A DNA stretch of 53,505 nucleotides from an uncultured Nitrospira sp. (GCA_902500755.1 CABVRV010000008.1:1-53505); one strand, 5' to 3'; positions 20,003-30,357 are shown, counted from the first letter of the stretch. A program made the numbers and translations. The notes: generated by a model from the sequence alone, not told the origin.

Positions 20003-20302
20003 AACCTAATCCCTCCTTCATCAAATTGAATGCGATAGTTCTACCAAGCGATACTTATTCAGTGCTTGTGATGTACCTCACGTAATGGTTTTCAACATTT
20101 ATCGTTCGTTGCGGAGCTTATAACTTAACTAAGTTCTTAAAAACTAAGCGCATAGCCTAGTCGATAGTACCGGAACGGTACTGAAACTGCGATGTCCTGT
20201 CAAGGAAATGTTTGCTGGAATCAACGCGGGAAATGTTTTACATAAAAGCATTTGTAAAACAACGCGTTATGTAATCGAACGCCGCGTGCTTAATGCGGGT
20301 GC
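20003..20302. other. 300-base intergenic region with inverted repeats
   Basis: This AT-richer gap separates the M16 protease gene from the exported-protein pair, all on the minus strand. It must carry the promoter of the pair. Two inverted repeats are visible: AGTACCG/CGGTACT with a GAA loop (20166-20182), and TGTTTTAC/GTAAAACA around a 12-base loop (20234-20261). The second lies just downstream of the protease stop and may be a weak terminator. Near 20285-20330 there are near-repeats of GTGCTTAATGC and GTGCTCAATGC that run into the protease 3' end. No convincing ORF is present. Confidence 0.45.
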
Positions 20303-21568
20303 TTATGAGAATCTCGTGCTCAATGCACCCACTTGGCGAGAGGAAAGCGGCCCTAAGCCAGTCAAGGCTATTCCTTTCGAGATGAATGAATCCTGAACAA
20401 CATGAAAGGCTTGCTCTTCCGTGACCGCATCAATTTCTCGAATCATGTCTCCCAGGGTGGTATGAGTTCCGGATATCAATTCATCCTTTGCAAGTTTGTT
20501 CATTCGACTATGAGAACTCTCCAGGCTAAGCATGAGTCCACCCTTCATTTGATCCTTCGTCCGCTTCAGCTCGTCGCGATCGATGCCATGTCTGGCGAGC
20601 TTCCGAATTTCACGACAAATCAGATCAAGAACCCGCTCGACTTCTCGCGCATGAGTCCCCGCATAGACCGTCACGGTGCCGCCGTCAGAATAGCCCGACA
20701 AGAAGGAGTAGATGGAATAGGATAAGCCACGTTTTTCCCGTATTTCTTGAAAAAGTCTGGAACTCACACTCCCCCCCAGCACACTGTTCAACGCGTAGAT
20801 TGCGTACCGATCTTTATGACCAGCAGCTACTCCTGCCAGTCCTACGCAGAGATGCACCTGCTCCAATGGCTTTTGCTTCATGGTCACGCCGGTACAGAGT
20901 TCGGCAGGCCAGCGTTTATAGGATCCCGTACCACTTGATTTGCAATACTTGCCGAACGTACGTGCGATGGTCGCTTCGAGTTGCTCTTGATCAAAACTTC
21001 CCGCGACCGCGATGACGATCTTTTCCGGATGGTAGTGCGCATCAAGGTATTGCAAGAGGTCTTGTCGACTGATTTGAGCGATCGTTGATTCCCGCCCAAG
21101 AATAGGACGACTCAAGGGATGTCGGCCCATGACTAATCTCGTATGAAGCTCCTGAACCAGGTCTTCCGGGTCGTCTTGAACCATGCGGATTTCTTCAAGG
21201 ATGACCTGCTTTTCCTTGTCGATTTCTCTCTTCGCGAGTCGTGAGCGTAGGAACAGATCCGACAGCAGATCGAGCGCTTTGAGCAAGTGTTGATCTAAGA
21301 CTTTGACGTAAAACGTCGTCGTCTCCCGTGTGGTGAAGGCGTTCATTTCGCCTCCTAACGCATCGATTTCACGGGAAATGTCCGTCGCTGACCGAGTCGT
21401 CGTCCCCTTAAAGAACATATGTTCAATGAAGTGGGAGTACCCGGCCTGCGCCGGACCTTCATCACGCGAGCCCACATTGACCCAGATACCAATGGTGACG
21501 GATTTGAGGGTCGGGATTCGCTCGGTGACGAGGCGAATCCCGTTATCGAGAATAAGCTTGCGATACAA
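20303..21568 (-). CDS. M16 family zinc peptidase (insulinase-like / processing peptidase)
   Basis: A 421-residue M16B metallopeptidase. The inverted zinc motif HFIEH is at 46-50, and the downstream Glu ligand region is E..EIRMVQDDPEDL (about 125-138). Later segments ASHKDRY-like AAGHKDRYAI and GGSVSSRLFQEIREKRGLSYS are the conserved C-terminal R/Y pair that closes on substrate. Proteins of this type typically lie next to pnp; Bacillus YmxG/MlpA-like proteins are the closest family I know. It starts 3 bases after the pnp stop, so it is translated from the same message. Substrate unknown. Confidence 0.92.
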   Translation of the reverse strand: MYRKLILDNGIRLVTERIPTLKSVTIGIWVNVGSRDEGPAQAGYSHFIEHMFFKGTTTRSATDISREIDALGGEMNAFTTRETTTFYVKVLDQHLLKALDLLSDLFLRSRLAKREIDKEKQVILEEIRMVQDDPEDLVQELHTRLVMGRHPLSRPILGRESTIAQISRQDLLQYLDAHYHPEKIVIAVAGSFDQEQLEATIARTFGKYCKSSGTGSYKRWPAELCTGVTMKQKPLEQVHLCVGLAGVAAGHKDRYAIYALNSVLGGSVSSRLFQEIREKRGLSYSIYSFLSGYSDGGTVTVYAGTHAREVERVLDLICREIRKLARHGIDRDELKRTKDQMKGGLMLSLESSHSRMNKLAKDELISGTHTTLGDMIREIDAVTEEQAFHVVQDSFISKGIALTGLGPLSSRQVGALSTRFS

Positions 21569-21571
21569 GAG

Positions 21572-23686
21572 TTACTCGCCGGATGAGTCTTTTGTGCCTC
21601 CCGTCGGCACAGGGATGGTTTCTTTTCGACTGAGTCGAATCTTGCCTTGCCTATCGATCTCCAGAACCTTTACGAGAATTTGGTCGCCTTCCGATACTTC
21701 GTCGGCCACCGCTTTCACACGATGATGCGCCAGCTGCGAGATATGAACCAGTCCATCCGTCCCAGGCAATACCTCCACAAATGCACCAAAATCCATGATC
21801 TTTCTAACCGTCCCCGTATAGACCTTCCCCACTTCCACTTCCTCGGTCAAGCGGCCGATGATGTCTTTGGCTTTTTGCAACGACGCTTCATCGGATGAGG
21901 CAATCGTCACGACACCTGTATCCTCAACGCTGATTTTGACCCCGCAGTCTGATTGAATCCCACGAATGGTTTTACCACCCTGACCGATAATGTCTCGAAT
22001 CTTATCCTGTTTGACCTTCATCGTGTGGATGCGTGGGGCAAAGGGCGAGAGGTGGGTCCGTCGTTCGGGAAGCCCCTTTGACATATGACCGAGGATATGG
22101 AGTCGTCCCAAACGAGCTTGCTCCAAGGCTTGCTGCATCAGCGCCGTCGTAATTCCTCCGATTTTGATATCCATCTGAAGCGCAGTGACGCCATTCTTCG
22201 TCCCACAGACCTTGAAGTCCATGTCGCCTAAATGATCCTCCAGACCGAGAATGTCCGACAAGATAATGACGTCGTCGCCTTCCTTGATCAGACCCATCGC
22301 GATGCCGGCTACCGGTTCCTTGATCGGGACACCGGCATCCATCATGGCCAATGTTCCGCCGCAGACCGTCGCCATTGAAGACGAGCCGTTTGATTCCAGA
22401 ATTTCAGAAACAATCCGCAGCGTATATGGGAACGTATCTTTGTTTGGAATCACCGGTTTCAACGCCCGTTCCGCCAAGGCGCCATGCCCGACTTCACGTC
22501 GACCCGGCGTGCGCAGAGGCCGCGCCTCACCGACACTGAAGGGTGGAAAGTTGTAATGGAGCATGAACGTGCGCGTGTACTCACCCTCCAGAGCGTCTAT
22601 GCGTTGCTCATCGTCGGTCGTTCCCAACGTCACAACCGCCAAGCTTTGCGTTTCGCCTCGTGTAAAAATCGCGGAACCGTGCGCTCGTGGCAATGCCCCT
22701 ACTTCGCAGGTGATCGGACGAATGTCGGTTGGACCGCGCCCATCAGCCCGTGACTGTTTCTCCAAGATCATTTTCCGAACTTCCGTGTATTCCAGTTGGT
22801 GGAACACGATCTTGACGTGCCGTTCACGCGAGAGATCGTCTGGCGTTTTCAATTTTTCAATGGCGTCAGCCAGCACCTGATCCAATCGCTCTTGTCGTGC
22901 GGTCTTGTTAGAGATCATGATGGCGTCACGAATGGGCTGCGCAACCAATGCCTTGATCTTGGCCTGTAATTGGGGATCGATCGACTCAGCCGCTACCTCT
23001 CGCTTTACCTTTCCGACTTTCTGAGCCAACTCAGAGATCTTCTTGACGATCTTCTTAATCTCGGAGTGGGCCAGTTCCAGGGCTTCAAGCATCGTCTGTT
23101 CGGGCAATTCGTTTGCGCCCGCTTCCACCATCATGACGGCGTCCGCGGTGCCTGCCACGACCAGATGAAGGTCGCTCTGCTCCATGGACTCAAGATCGGG
23201 GTTGACGACGAGCTGACCCTTGATACGGCCGATCTTCACGCCAGCCACCGGACCATTGAATGGAATATTCGAGACCGCGAGGGCGGCGGAAGCCGCAGTG
23301 ATCCCGATGACGTCGGAAGAACCGGTCTTATCCGCTGAGAGCACTGAGGCAATCACTTGTGTTTCAAAATAATATCCTTCTGGAAACAGCGGACGGATCG
23401 GGCGATCGATCAATCGACTTGTCAGCACTTCTTTTTCAGCCGGCCGACCTTCGCGTTTGAAGTAGCCGCCGGGGATTTTCCCCGCCGCATAGGCCTTTTC
23501 TTGATAGTCGACGGTCAACGGAAGGAAATCTATTCCAGGCTTGGCCGTTTGTGCAGCCACGGCGGTCGCGAGGACGACCGTATCCCCGTACGATGCCCAA
23601 ATTGATCCGTCCGCCTGTTTGGCGACCCGACCAGTTTCAAGACGGAGTGTCCGACCTGCAATGTCGACTTCTACGACGTGTACCAT
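21572..23686 (-). CDS. pnp: polyribonucleotide nucleotidyltransferase (PNPase)
   Basis: A 704-residue phosphorolytic 3'-5' exoribonuclease of the RNA degradosome. Two RNase PH cores are visible: the first with GGYFKREGRPAEKEVLTSRLIDRPIRPLFPEGY, the second with RADGRGPTDIRPI, ETQSLAVVTLGT and MDFKVCGT (catalytic Asp region). The KH domain has GQGGKTIRGI near 566, and the S1 domain (GKVYTGTVRKIMDFGAFVEVLPGTDGLVHIS) closes the protein. It follows rpsO after a 222-base gap with nested inverted repeats, which suggests leader-mediated autoregulation as known for E. coli pnp. Confidence 0.97.
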   Translation of the reverse strand: MVHVVEVDIAGRTLRLETGRVAKQADGSIWASYGDTVVLATAVAAQTAKPGIDFLPLTVDYQEKAYAAGKIPGGYFKREGRPAEKEVLTSRLIDRPIRPLFPEGYYFETQVIASVLSADKTGSSDVIGITAASAALAVSNIPFNGPVAGVKIGRIKGQLVVNPDLESMEQSDLHLVVAGTADAVMMVEAGANELPEQTMLEALELAHSEIKKIVKKISELAQKVGKVKREVAAESIDPQLQAKIKALVAQPIRDAIMISNKTARQERLDQVLADAIEKLKTPDDLSRERHVKIVFHQLEYTEVRKMILEKQSRADGRGPTDIRPITCEVGALPRAHGSAIFTRGETQSLAVVTLGTTDDEQRIDALEGEYTRTFMLHYNFPPFSVGEARPLRTPGRREVGHGALAERALKPVIPNKDTFPYTLRIVSEILESNGSSSMATVCGGTLAMMDAGVPIKEPVAGIAMGLIKEGDDVIILSDILGLEDHLGDMDFKVCGTKNGVTALQMDIKIGGITTALMQQALEQARLGRLHILGHMSKGLPERRTHLSPFAPRIHTMKVKQDKIRDIIGQGGKTIRGIQSDCGVKISVEDTGVVTIASSDEASLQKAKDIIGRLTEEVEVGKVYTGTVRKIMDFGAFVEVLPGTDGLVHISQLAHHRVKAVADEVSEGDQILVKVLEIDRQGKIRLSRKETIPVPTGGTKDSSGE

Positions 23687-23908
23687 CTATGGTCTCCTCT
23701 GGTTAGATCCACAGATGCCCACTGAGATACGCTCGAACCAGGCATATTCAATGATGTGTCGAGGGGCCTGAACCGTCGGTCTGGTTCTACCGGGTCATAC
23801 CCTGTCGGCATTGAGCATGCAGAGTGAGAACGCATGTCGGTGTTCATCTGTGGGATATGTGAGCTCCGCTATGGCAACGGCCTACGCCGCGGTGGTGGCC
23901 ACCACCGC
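23687..23908 (-). promoter_or_regulatory. rpsO-pnp leader with nested inverted repeats
   Basis: No gene fits in this 222-base gap. Three inverted repeats are seen: an outer pair CCACAGATG (23709-23717) and CATCTGTGG (23845-23853); an inner pair GAACCAG (23735-23741) and CTGGTTC (23781-23787); and a perfect 20-base palindrome GCGGTGGTGGCCACCACCGC (23889-23908) that directly follows the rpsO stop. In RNA the outer and inner pairs can nest into a long stem-loop 5' of pnp. In E. coli an RNase III-cut stem in this position mediates PNPase autoregulation; the same role here is an inference. Confidence 0.5.
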
Positions 23909-24178
23909 TTACTTGCGAATGCCGAGGCGATCAATAACAGCTCGGTAACGTGCTTCATCCACGCCGCGAAGGTAGTCGAGCAATCGTCTTCTCCGGCCGA
24001 CTAGTTGTAACAAACCCCGACGGGAGTGATGGTCTTTTTTATGGGTTTTGAAATGCTCGGTCAGATAGGTGATTCGGTTGGTCAACACCGCAATTTGGAC
24101 TTCCGGTGAGCCGGAATCCTTATCGTGCTGCTGAAATTGCTTGATGAGTTCTGTCTTTGCTTCTTTCAGTAAAGCCAT
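23909..24178 (-). CDS. rpsO: 30S ribosomal protein S15
   Basis: 89 residues, the exact usual S15 length, with [43 protein letters not shown] and the C-terminal [12 protein letters not shown]. It binds the 16S rRNA central domain. The frame extends to 24193, but the ATG at 24178 has GGAGGG upstream and gives the family N-terminus (MALLKEAK). It lies 16 bases after the truB stop and upstream of pnp, the classical rpsO-pnp order. Confidence 0.97.
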   Translation of the reverse strand: MALLKEAKTELIKQFQQHDKDSGSPEVQIAVLTNRITYLTEHFKTHKKDHHSRRGLLQLVGRRRRLLDYLRGVDEARYRAVIDRLGIRK

Positions 24179-24194
24179 AGCGGCTCCCTCCATC

Positions 24195-25124
24195 TTAATG
24201 AGTCAAGAGACTGAATACTTTACGAATTTTAATCGGCCCCAAACCCTGCGTATCGTGCGTGCCAATCGCCAACAGTTGACCGGCTTCATTCTTCAGTCGT
24301 ACCGGCACGGGATGAGACGAAGCAGGAAGTTGACTGATTCCCACCGGGGACACCGGCGTTCCATGGACAACCCGTTGAGCCTGTTCGGCGTTGACGACCA
24401 CCGTCGGGAGCTGGGATAAGAGTTGGTCCAACGAAAGAAACCGTTCTCGAAGCGTGTCCATGGCGAGGTGGTCTGTGATTTCATCGACCGTCAATGCCTC
24501 ATCGATGGAAAGAGGGCCCACCCGACGACGTTGAAGCGCATACAGATGGCCACCAACCCCCAAGGCCTGACCAATGTCGGCACACAGCGTGCGCACATAT
24601 GTTCCTTTTGAACACACAATACGAAGAGTCACGTCACAACCTTCGATAGCCAGAACTTCCAGCTCGTGAATGATGACAGACCGCTCGACCCTATCGATGG
24701 TCTTGCCGGCTCGGGCTGCTTTGTACAGCGGTTGCCCGCCGACTTTCACGGCCGAATACATCGGAGGCAATTGCCGTTGTACTCCTCGGAACCGCGTGAC
24801 GACCATGCGAATCATATCCTCATGCACCTGGCATGGATCAGTCTTTGTCAGCACCTGACCTGACGCATCCTGCGTGTCGGTCGTTTCCCCAAGCCGTAAA
24901 ACAGCCCGGTACTCCTTATCCCAATCCATGAGGTACTCGGCAATTCTTGTAGCACGTCCGACCAGAATAGGTAAGACACCCGTGGCGCTAGGGTCCAGCG
25001 TGCCGGCATGACCGACTTTGCATTCACCGAGTAACTTCCGTATCTTGGCCACAACATCGTGCGACGTCCAGCCGGCTTCTTTGTGGGCAATTAGGACGCC
25101 GTCGACGCAATCTTGGTGTTCCAT
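24195..25124 (-). CDS. truB: tRNA pseudouridine(55) synthase
   Basis: A 309-residue enzyme making pseudouridine 55 in the T-loop of tRNAs. N-terminal [17 protein letters not shown] and the catalytic [15 protein letters not shown] (Asp44) are intact. The [28 protein letters not shown] block follows, and a PUA-like C-terminal segment (GQLLAIG) ends the chain. It sits between rbfA (26 bases upstream) and rpsO in the standard nusA-infB-rbfA-truB-rpsO-pnp order. Confidence 0.97.
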   Translation of the reverse strand: MEHQDCVDGVLIAHKEAGWTSHDVVAKIRKLLGECKVGHAGTLDPSATGVLPILVGRATRIAEYLMDWDKEYRAVLRLGETTDTQDASGQVLTKTDPCQVHEDMIRMVVTRFRGVQRQLPPMYSAVKVGGQPLYKAARAGKTIDRVERSVIIHELEVLAIEGCDVTLRIVCSKGTYVRTLCADIGQALGVGGHLYALQRRRVGPLSIDEALTVDEITDHLAMDTLRERFLSLDQLLSQLPTVVVNAEQAQRVVHGTPVSPVGISQLPASSHPVPVRLKNEAGQLLAIGTHDTQGLGPIKIRKVFSLLTH

Positions 25125-25150
25125 CGTAATGTGCGCCGTTTTCTCTACCC

Positions 25151-25561
25151 CTAAGAGGGCGTGGTACGTTCTCTCTCGCTCTGAGTGTCAGCTGTCTCTT
25201 GTCCTTCAGTGTCATGATGGAGTTCATCCAGCAACTGCATAATGCGATCGCCGCGTGGCCCGCTGACATCTTTTTTAAAGATGACATCCGGAAGGTAGCG
25301 GAGAGAGAGCCGCCGACCTAGCTCCGCTCTCACAAAGCCGCTGGCCTTGGAGAGCCCGATAAAGATATTCCGCGCTGCCTCGCCGGTTTCCATGGTCGTG
25401 ACAAAAACATGAGCAATGCGTAAATCGCCGGTGAGCTCAACATCGGTGACGGTGACATCATGCACCCGAGGGTCCTTGATTTTTCGCATGAGGATGTCAG
25501 CCACTTCCATCTTGATCTGATCCGCCACCCGATCTGCTCTCTTATAGGTGGTTTTTGACAT
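25151..25561 (-). CDS. rbfA: ribosome-binding factor A
   Basis: A 136-residue KH-fold factor needed for late 30S maturation (16S 5' end). Recognisable: RADRVADQIKMEVADILMRKIKDPRV near the start, then DLRIAHVFVTTM and the ELGRRLSLRYLPDVIFKKD block. A short acidic, low-complexity tail follows the core. It lies 42 bases downstream of the DUF503 gene and upstream of truB. Confidence 0.95.
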   Translation of the reverse strand: MSKTTYKRADRVADQIKMEVADILMRKIKDPRVHDVTVTDVELTGDLRIAHVFVTTMETGEAARNIFIGLSKASGFVRAELGRRLSLRYLPDVIFKKDVSGPRGDRIMQLLDELHHDTEGQETADTQSERERTTPS

Positions 25562-25603
25562 CTTGCTTGCGTGACCCTAGCCGTCACAGGCTGCGTGTGA
25601 GAC

Positions 25604-25885
25604 TTAGAGCAATTCTCGTTGGGTCCGGATGACTTCGACCGTTGGCATGCTTTTGATCACATTCAACGCTTGTTCAAGCACCTGATTCACGTAGCTGCCG
25701 TCATTGGCCACACAAGCCATACCGAGAACCGCCTTCTGCCAAAGGTCTTGGCCATCCACTTCGGAGATGGAAAGGTTAAATTTGCCACGAAGTCTGTCTT
25801 TTAGTCCGTGAAGCACCTGCCGCTTGTCTTTTAGCGATTGGCTCCCTGCAATGAATAACTCTACAGTACAGAGCCCCACCACCAT
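25604..25885 (-). CDS. DUF503 family protein (YlxP-like)
   Basis: 93 residues from the ATG at 25885 (MVVGLCTVELFIAGSQSLKDKRQVL), the family-typical start; a GTG three codons earlier at 25894 is also possible. The text LKDRLRGKFNLSISEVDGQDLWQKAVLGMACVAND matches DUF503/YlxP, a small ferredoxin-like-fold protein regularly encoded between infB and rbfA. A role in ribosome biogenesis is commonly suggested from context, not proven. A 104-base gap separates it from infB. Confidence 0.9.
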   Translation of the reverse strand: MVVGLCTVELFIAGSQSLKDKRQVLHGLKDRLRGKFNLSISEVDGQDLWQKAVLGMACVANDGSYVNQVLEQALNVIKSMPTVEVIRTQRELL

Positions 25886-25989
25886 ATTGAGCACTCATCT
25901 TCATCAAGCTTTTAACGGAACCCCAATGCGGCGGCTGTACTGTTTCTCCTCACATCGAGAGAGACGACAGAGAATAGACGCGAGGATTC

Positions 25990-28557
25990 CTAGAGCTTTG
26001 TCGCGATCTTGTCGATCGCGTACGCTTCAACGATGTCACCGGTCTTCACATCATTGAAGTTTTCAACGCTTAATCCACACTCATAACCCTGTTGGACTTC
26101 GCGCACATCGTCTTTGAACCGCCGTAGAGAACCAAGCTTGCCCTGATAGACCACGACGTTATCGCGAATAACTCTGACTCCTGCGCTCGAACGGGCAATC
26201 GTGCCATCGACGATATATGCCCCAGCCACCGCCCCAACCTTGGGAATCATAAACACCTGGCGCACTTCAGCTCGACCCAAAACTCGCTCCTTAAGCGTGG
26301 GCTCAAGTAAGCCTTCCATTGCGGCCTTGATGTCGGCAATGGCATCATAAATGATCGTATAGAGCCTCACGTCAACGCCCTGCTGTTCGGCCAACGCAGT
26401 TGCCTTGGGCTCAGGTCTGACGTTGAAGCCGATGATAATGGCTCGTGACGCAGCTGCAAGCAGGACATCAGACTCCATGATGCCCCCGACTCCGTTATGA
26501 ATCACACGGAGCTTGACGGCGTCGGTTGAGAGCTTTTCAACGGCACCTGCCAGCGCTTCCGATGATCCTTGCACGTCGGCTTTGATCACGATGGCCAATT
26601 CCTTGACTGACCCCTCCTGAATCTTCGCAAAGAGATCATCCAGCGTCACCTTCGCCGGGCCAGCTAGCTCTGCAGCCCGTCGCTTTTGCGCTCGCTCTTC
26701 GGCGATCTCGCGAGCCACTCTCTCGTTGGAGACGACCTGGAAGACATCTCCTGCCGATGGAACCCCCGGTAAGCCGATCACTTCCACTGGAATCGATGGG
26801 CCGGCTTGCTGAGTTTTCTCACCCCGATCATTGATAAGGGCCCGGACGCGCCCGCTAAATGAGCCCACCACATACGCGTCGGCCACTTTGAGAGTCCCAC
26901 TCTGTACCAATACCGTTGCAACGGGACCCCTGCCGCGTTCGATTTTTGCTTCGATCACGGTACCTCGAGCCTGTCGATGCGGATCTGCCTTAAGTTCAAG
27001 CACTTCAGCCTGAAGCAGAATCATCTCAAGCAGAGTATCGAGCCCCGTTTTCTGCTTCGCGGACACCTCCACCATAATGGTGTCCCCTCCCCAAGCTTCT
27101 GAAATTAAGCCGTGCTCTGAGAGTGCATTCTTCACTCGATCAGGATTGGCAGTCGGCTTGTCGATTTTGTTCATTGCGACAATCAAGGGCACTCCGGCTG
27201 CTTTGGCGTGATGGATCGCTTCAACGGTCTGCGGCATCACCCCGTCATCAGCGGCAACAACCAAAATAACGATGTCGGTAACCTTCGCTCCACGGGCCCG
27301 CATCGCGGTGAACGCTTCGTGGCCAGGCGTGTCTAGGAACGTTACTTGTTTGCCACGCACCGAGACCGTATAGGCGCCAATATGCTGCGTAATGCCGCCG
27401 GCCTCTCCTTCCGCCACATTGGTTTGCCGAATCGCATCGAGTAAGGATGTTTTGCCATGATCGACATGACCCATAATGGTGACGACCGGAGGTCGAGGTT
27501 CTGGCCGTTCGCCCTCACCCGTATCGACGAGATCTTGCAATAACTCCTCTCCCACCTTCTCAATCGCGATTTCGATTTTAACACCACTTTCTTCGGCAAA
27601 CATGGTTGCCGCATCTAGATTCATCGGCTGCTGAAAAGTCAGCATCTGGCCCATATCCATCAATTTGCGAACGATGTCTGCCGGCCGCTGACCGATCAAC
27701 TCGGCAAATTCCTTCACCGTGGTCCGTGGTGTGACTTTGACACTTTTTCGGCGAGGCTTTGTGATTTCAGCCGGCGTACTGTGGTGCAAGTGTTTAGATC
27801 GATCATCGCGTCGCTGCACAGGGATCGCACGGAGATCCTGCCATCTAGCGGCATCTTCACGGAGCTTCACATCCTGTTGCTCGTCTTTAGGGCGACCCGG
27901 CTTTCGTGTTTTCTTAAGTTTATCTTTTTGACTTTCCGCTTCAATAGCCTCGAACGCCATGCTTTTCTTTTTCGCGGCCACAGACTCAACCGTCGCCGCT
28001 ACAAGACCTGATGGAGGTACCGTCGGCTTCTGTTGCACCTCTTCCGGATGCGGAACCATAGGAGCCAGAGCCGACGGCAGATCCCTTTCCGAGACTTCCT
28101 CTGCCATAAGACTTCGATCAGTCTCTACCTCTTCGCCGGGCTGGTCGGCTGGTGCGGGAGGGGCTGACACGGAGCTGATTGCTCCAATCTGGGCCGATCG
28201 CTCATCCTCGAAAACGGGTGCGACAGACACAACCTCGGTTGGTTCATCCTCCTTCTTTCGCTTGATTAAAATACGACGCTTGTCGGGCTTAGGAGACTCC
28301 TCCACCAAATGCCCTTTGGTCGCCGTGCCTTTTCCGCGGATTGCGTCTTGAGTTGATTTTGAAGGGAGGTCTTCTTCGGCTGCCGACGACGGTCCCTTGG
28401 ATTTCGACGCAAATTTATCCATTACTTTCTGAACAATCTCATCATCCAAGGTGCTGCTGTGAGACGTAATCGGCACACCCATTTTTTTGAGCTCGGGGAT
28501 GAGCACACGATTTTCCATTCCCAACTTCTTGGCAAGTTCGTAGACGCGCATGGCCAT
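25990..28557 (-). CDS. infB: translation initiation factor IF-2
   Basis: An 855-residue GTPase that places fMet-tRNA on the 30S subunit. The N-terminal IF2_N domain ([19 protein letters not shown]) is followed by a long charged, Pro/Ala-rich linker (about 50-300) and a second IF2_N-like helical domain ([26 protein letters not shown]). The G domain has [26 protein letters not shown] and NKIDKP. C-terminal domains end in [22 protein letters not shown] chose the ATG at 28557, eight bases after a GGA and 16 bases from the nusA stop; a second ATG lies two codons in. The open frame to 28653 overlaps nusA and is rejected. Confidence 0.96.
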   Translation of the reverse strand: MAMRVYELAKKLGMENRVLIPELKKMGVPITSHSSTLDDEIVQKVMDKFASKSKGPSSAAEEDLPSKSTQDAIRGKGTATKGHLVEESPKPDKRRILIKRKKEDEPTEVVSVAPVFEDERSAQIGAISSVSAPPAPADQPGEEVETDRSLMAEEVSERDLPSALAPMVPHPEEVQQKPTVPPSGLVAATVESVAAKKKSMAFEAIEAESQKDKLKKTRKPGRPKDEQQDVKLREDAARWQDLRAIPVQRRDDRSKHLHHSTPAEITKPRRKSVKVTPRTTVKEFAELIGQRPADIVRKLMDMGQMLTFQQPMNLDAATMFAEESGVKIEIAIEKVGEELLQDLVDTGEGERPEPRPPVVTIMGHVDHGKTSLLDAIRQTNVAEGEAGGITQHIGAYTVSVRGKQVTFLDTPGHEAFTAMRARGAKVTDIVILVVAADDGVMPQTVEAIHHAKAAGVPLIVAMNKIDKPTANPDRVKNALSEHGLISEAWGGDTIMVEVSAKQKTGLDTLLEMILLQAEVLELKADPHRQARGTVIEAKIERGRGPVATVLVQSGTLKVADAYVVGSFSGRVRALINDRGEKTQQAGPSIPVEVIGLPGVPSAGDVFQVVSNERVAREIAEERAQKRRAAELAGPAKVTLDDLFAKIQEGSVKELAIVIKADVQGSSEALAGAVEKLSTDAVKLRVIHNGVGGIMESDVLLAAASRAIIIGFNVRPEPKATALAEQQGVDVRLYTIIYDAIADIKAAMEGLLEPTLKERVLGRAEVRQVFMIPKVGAVAGAYIVDGTIARSSAGVRVIRDNVVVYQGKLGSLRRFKDDVREVQQGYECGLSVENFNDVKTGDIVEAYAIDKIATKL

Positions 28558-28573
28558 CGAATGGTTCCGTCGG

Positions 28574-29725
28574 TTATCCGCTCGTCGCTTCTTCAGCTCT
28601 GGCAGCTTGACGCGCTTCTTCCTGGAGTCGTTGAGACTCAGCCTCTTCGGCAAGCGCCGCTTTAATTTCCTTATCGCGCTCGACCTTTTCTTTCTCGTAT
28701 TCAGTTGCGCTGATGATATCGATTTTCCACCCTGTCAAACGCGCGGCAAGCCTGACGTTTTGACCGTTCTTGCCGATGGCCAGCGACAATTGTGAGTCAG
28801 CGGCAACCACGAGCGCTGATTTTTTCTCTTCGTCGATCCCGACCTTTTCAATTGTTGCCGGGTTCAAGGCCTCAGCAATGAACACCCGAGGGTCCTGCGT
28901 CCAGGTAATGATGTCGATCTTCTCGCCCCGCAACTCACGGACGACCGCCTGGACACGGGACCCCTTGATTCCGACACAGGCTCCGACTGGGTCCACGGCT
29001 TTTTCCCGTGACGTGACGGCAATTTTCGTTCGATCTCCAGGCTCTCGAACAACCGACTTGATCTCGATGATCTTCTCCATTACTTCCGGCACTTCAAGCT
29101 CAAAAAGCTTCGCGACGAATTGTGGGTGACTTCGAGACAGTATGACTTGAACATCTTTTGGCGTACGACGAACTTCCAACAGCATTGCCTTGACACGATC
29201 ACCACGCCGGTATGTTTCGCGAGGAATCTGCTCCTGGATGGGTAGAATTGCCTCCGTCTTTCCAAGATCCACAAGATAATTGCGGCGTTCCATGCCCAGA
29301 ATGATGCCGGTGACAAGATCTCCCTGTCGCGTGGAGTATTCCTTTTGAACCGCTTCCCACTCTGCCTCGCGAACCTTTTGAAATATGACCTGCTTCGCCG
29401 TTTGCGCAGCAATTCTCCCCAACTCATTCATCTCGATCAGCGACCCGATTTCGTCGCCCACTTCAGCTTCACTGTCGTATTGACGCGCCTCCTGAAGCGA
29501 GATTTCAGCTTTGGGATTGCTGACCGTTTCCACGATCGTTTTCTTCGAGACGACAGAAATTTCTCCCGTCTTTGGGTCAATCTCCACCTGAATGTTTTCG
29601 GCCTGGCCAAAGCGCTTCTTGGCGGCTGTTTGCAGGGCGGATTCAATAGCTCCGATTACCCGGGCTTTGTCGATCCCTTTCTGGCGCCCGATTTCATCGA
29701 TGACTGAAATCAGTTCTCGGTTCAT
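28574..29725 (-). CDS. nusA: transcription termination/antitermination factor NusA
   Basis: A 383-residue RNA polymerase-binding factor. The N-terminal domain ([18 protein letters not shown]) is followed by S1 ([28 protein letters not shown]) and two KH domains ([47 protein letters not shown]). The tail is a Glu/Ala-rich helix without the acidic repeats of E. coli NusA. It sits between rimP and infB. NusA might act on the terminator hairpin that precedes this operon. Confidence 0.96.
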   Translation of the reverse strand: MNRELISVIDEIGRQKGIDKARVIGAIESALQTAAKKRFGQAENIQVEIDPKTGEISVVSKKTIVETVSNPKAEISLQEARQYDSEAEVGDEIGSLIEMNELGRIAAQTAKQVIFQKVREAEWEAVQKEYSTRQGDLVTGIILGMERRNYLVDLGKTEAILPIQEQIPRETYRRGDRVKAMLLEVRRTPKDVQVILSRSHPQFVAKLFELEVPEVMEKIIEIKSVVREPGDRTKIAVTSREKAVDPVGACVGIKGSRVQAVVRELRGEKIDIITWTQDPRVFIAEALNPATIEKVGIDEEKKSALVVAADSQLSLAIGKNGQNVRLAARLTGWKIDIISATEYEKEKVERDKEIKAALAEEAESQRLQEEARQAARAEEATSG

Positions 29726-29776
29726 ACCTCACGCTCCTGCATCCGGTTACCATCCACAACGCCCAACTTCACACAT

Positions 29777-30259
29777 CTAAACTTTTATGACCAGCTTCGC
29801 CTCGGCAATCATCTCTCGATCGAGACTCATCGGCTGTGACGTCCGCGGTGCACCGACAGCCAGCACGACGGCACGCTCATCTACTTCCATTAATCGTCCG
29901 GTAACCTTCCACTGACCTTCGACTGGTTGGCGAAGCTTGAGGCTCACCTCTTTCCCAATCGCCCGCTGAAAATCTTGCAGTCTCTTAAATGGCCGATCCA
30001 GACCAGGGGAAGAAACCTCAAGCGTGTAGGCGTGGGGAAAGGGGTCGGCGACGTCAAGGGCCGGGCCCAAGGCCTTATGTGCCTGTTCACAATCTGTGAT
30101 GGTGACTCCACCTGGTTTGTTAATCAGAACACGAACAACCGAACGAGGACCTTGCCCGACACAGACCACATCAACCAACTCGAGTCCAAGCGTCCATAAA
30201 ATCGGTGAAATAATCTCCTGCAACCGGTCTGCAACCATCTGCAAACCTGTACCCGGCAT
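29777..30259 (-). CDS. rimP: ribosome maturation factor RimP
   Basis: About 160 residues. The core LQEIISPILWTLGLELVDVVCVGQGPRSVVRVLINKPGGVTITDCEQAHKALG, then HAYTLEVSSPGLDRPFKRLQDFQRAIGKEVSLKL, is the RimP signature for 30S assembly. The start is uncertain: 30259 (preceded by TTAGG) is my choice; 30283 and 30238 are in-frame alternatives. The long frame to 30352 would run back through the terminator hairpin and is unlikely. It is the first gene of the rimP-nusA-infB transcription unit. Confidence 0.9.
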   Translation of the reverse strand: MPGTGLQMVADRLQEIISPILWTLGLELVDVVCVGQGPRSVVRVLINKPGGVTITDCEQAHKALGPALDVADPFPHAYTLEVSSPGLDRPFKRLQDFQRAIGKEVSLKLRQPVEGQWKVTGRLMEVDERAVVLAVGAPRTSQPMSLDREMIAEAKLVIKV

Positions 30260-30297
30260 GCTCAACCTAATTTTGCTCGACATATGCCCAAACAAAA

Positions 30298-30317
30298 AAG
30301 TGGGCATGAGCCCACTT
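30298..30317 (-). terminator. intrinsic terminator between dat and rimP
   Basis: On the minus strand, AAGTGGGC, loop TCAT, GCCCACTT are followed at once by TTTTTT. This is a textbook Rho-independent terminator. It lies about 45 bases after the dat stop and only 15-40 bases before the possible rimP starts, so it either ends the dat transcript or acts as a leader attenuator of rimP-nusA-infB. Confidence 0.85.
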
Positions 30318-30328
30318 ACAGAGGAAGC

Positions 30329-30357
30329 ACCATAGCACGCACCCTGAAGCAAAGCAA
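30329..30357 (-). promoter_or_regulatory. candidate sigma70 promoter for rimP-nusA-infB
   Basis: Minus-strand TTGCTT (30352-30357), 17 bases, then TATGGT (30329-30334). A start site about seven bases further would be near 30322, just before the terminator hairpin. Match to consensus is moderate. The position directly after the dat stop and before rimP supports it. Confidence 0.45.

Noticed and set aside
29345-29707. Plus-strand open frame opposite nusA
   Set aside because: Lies entirely inside nusA, no independent start signal and no recognisable domain.
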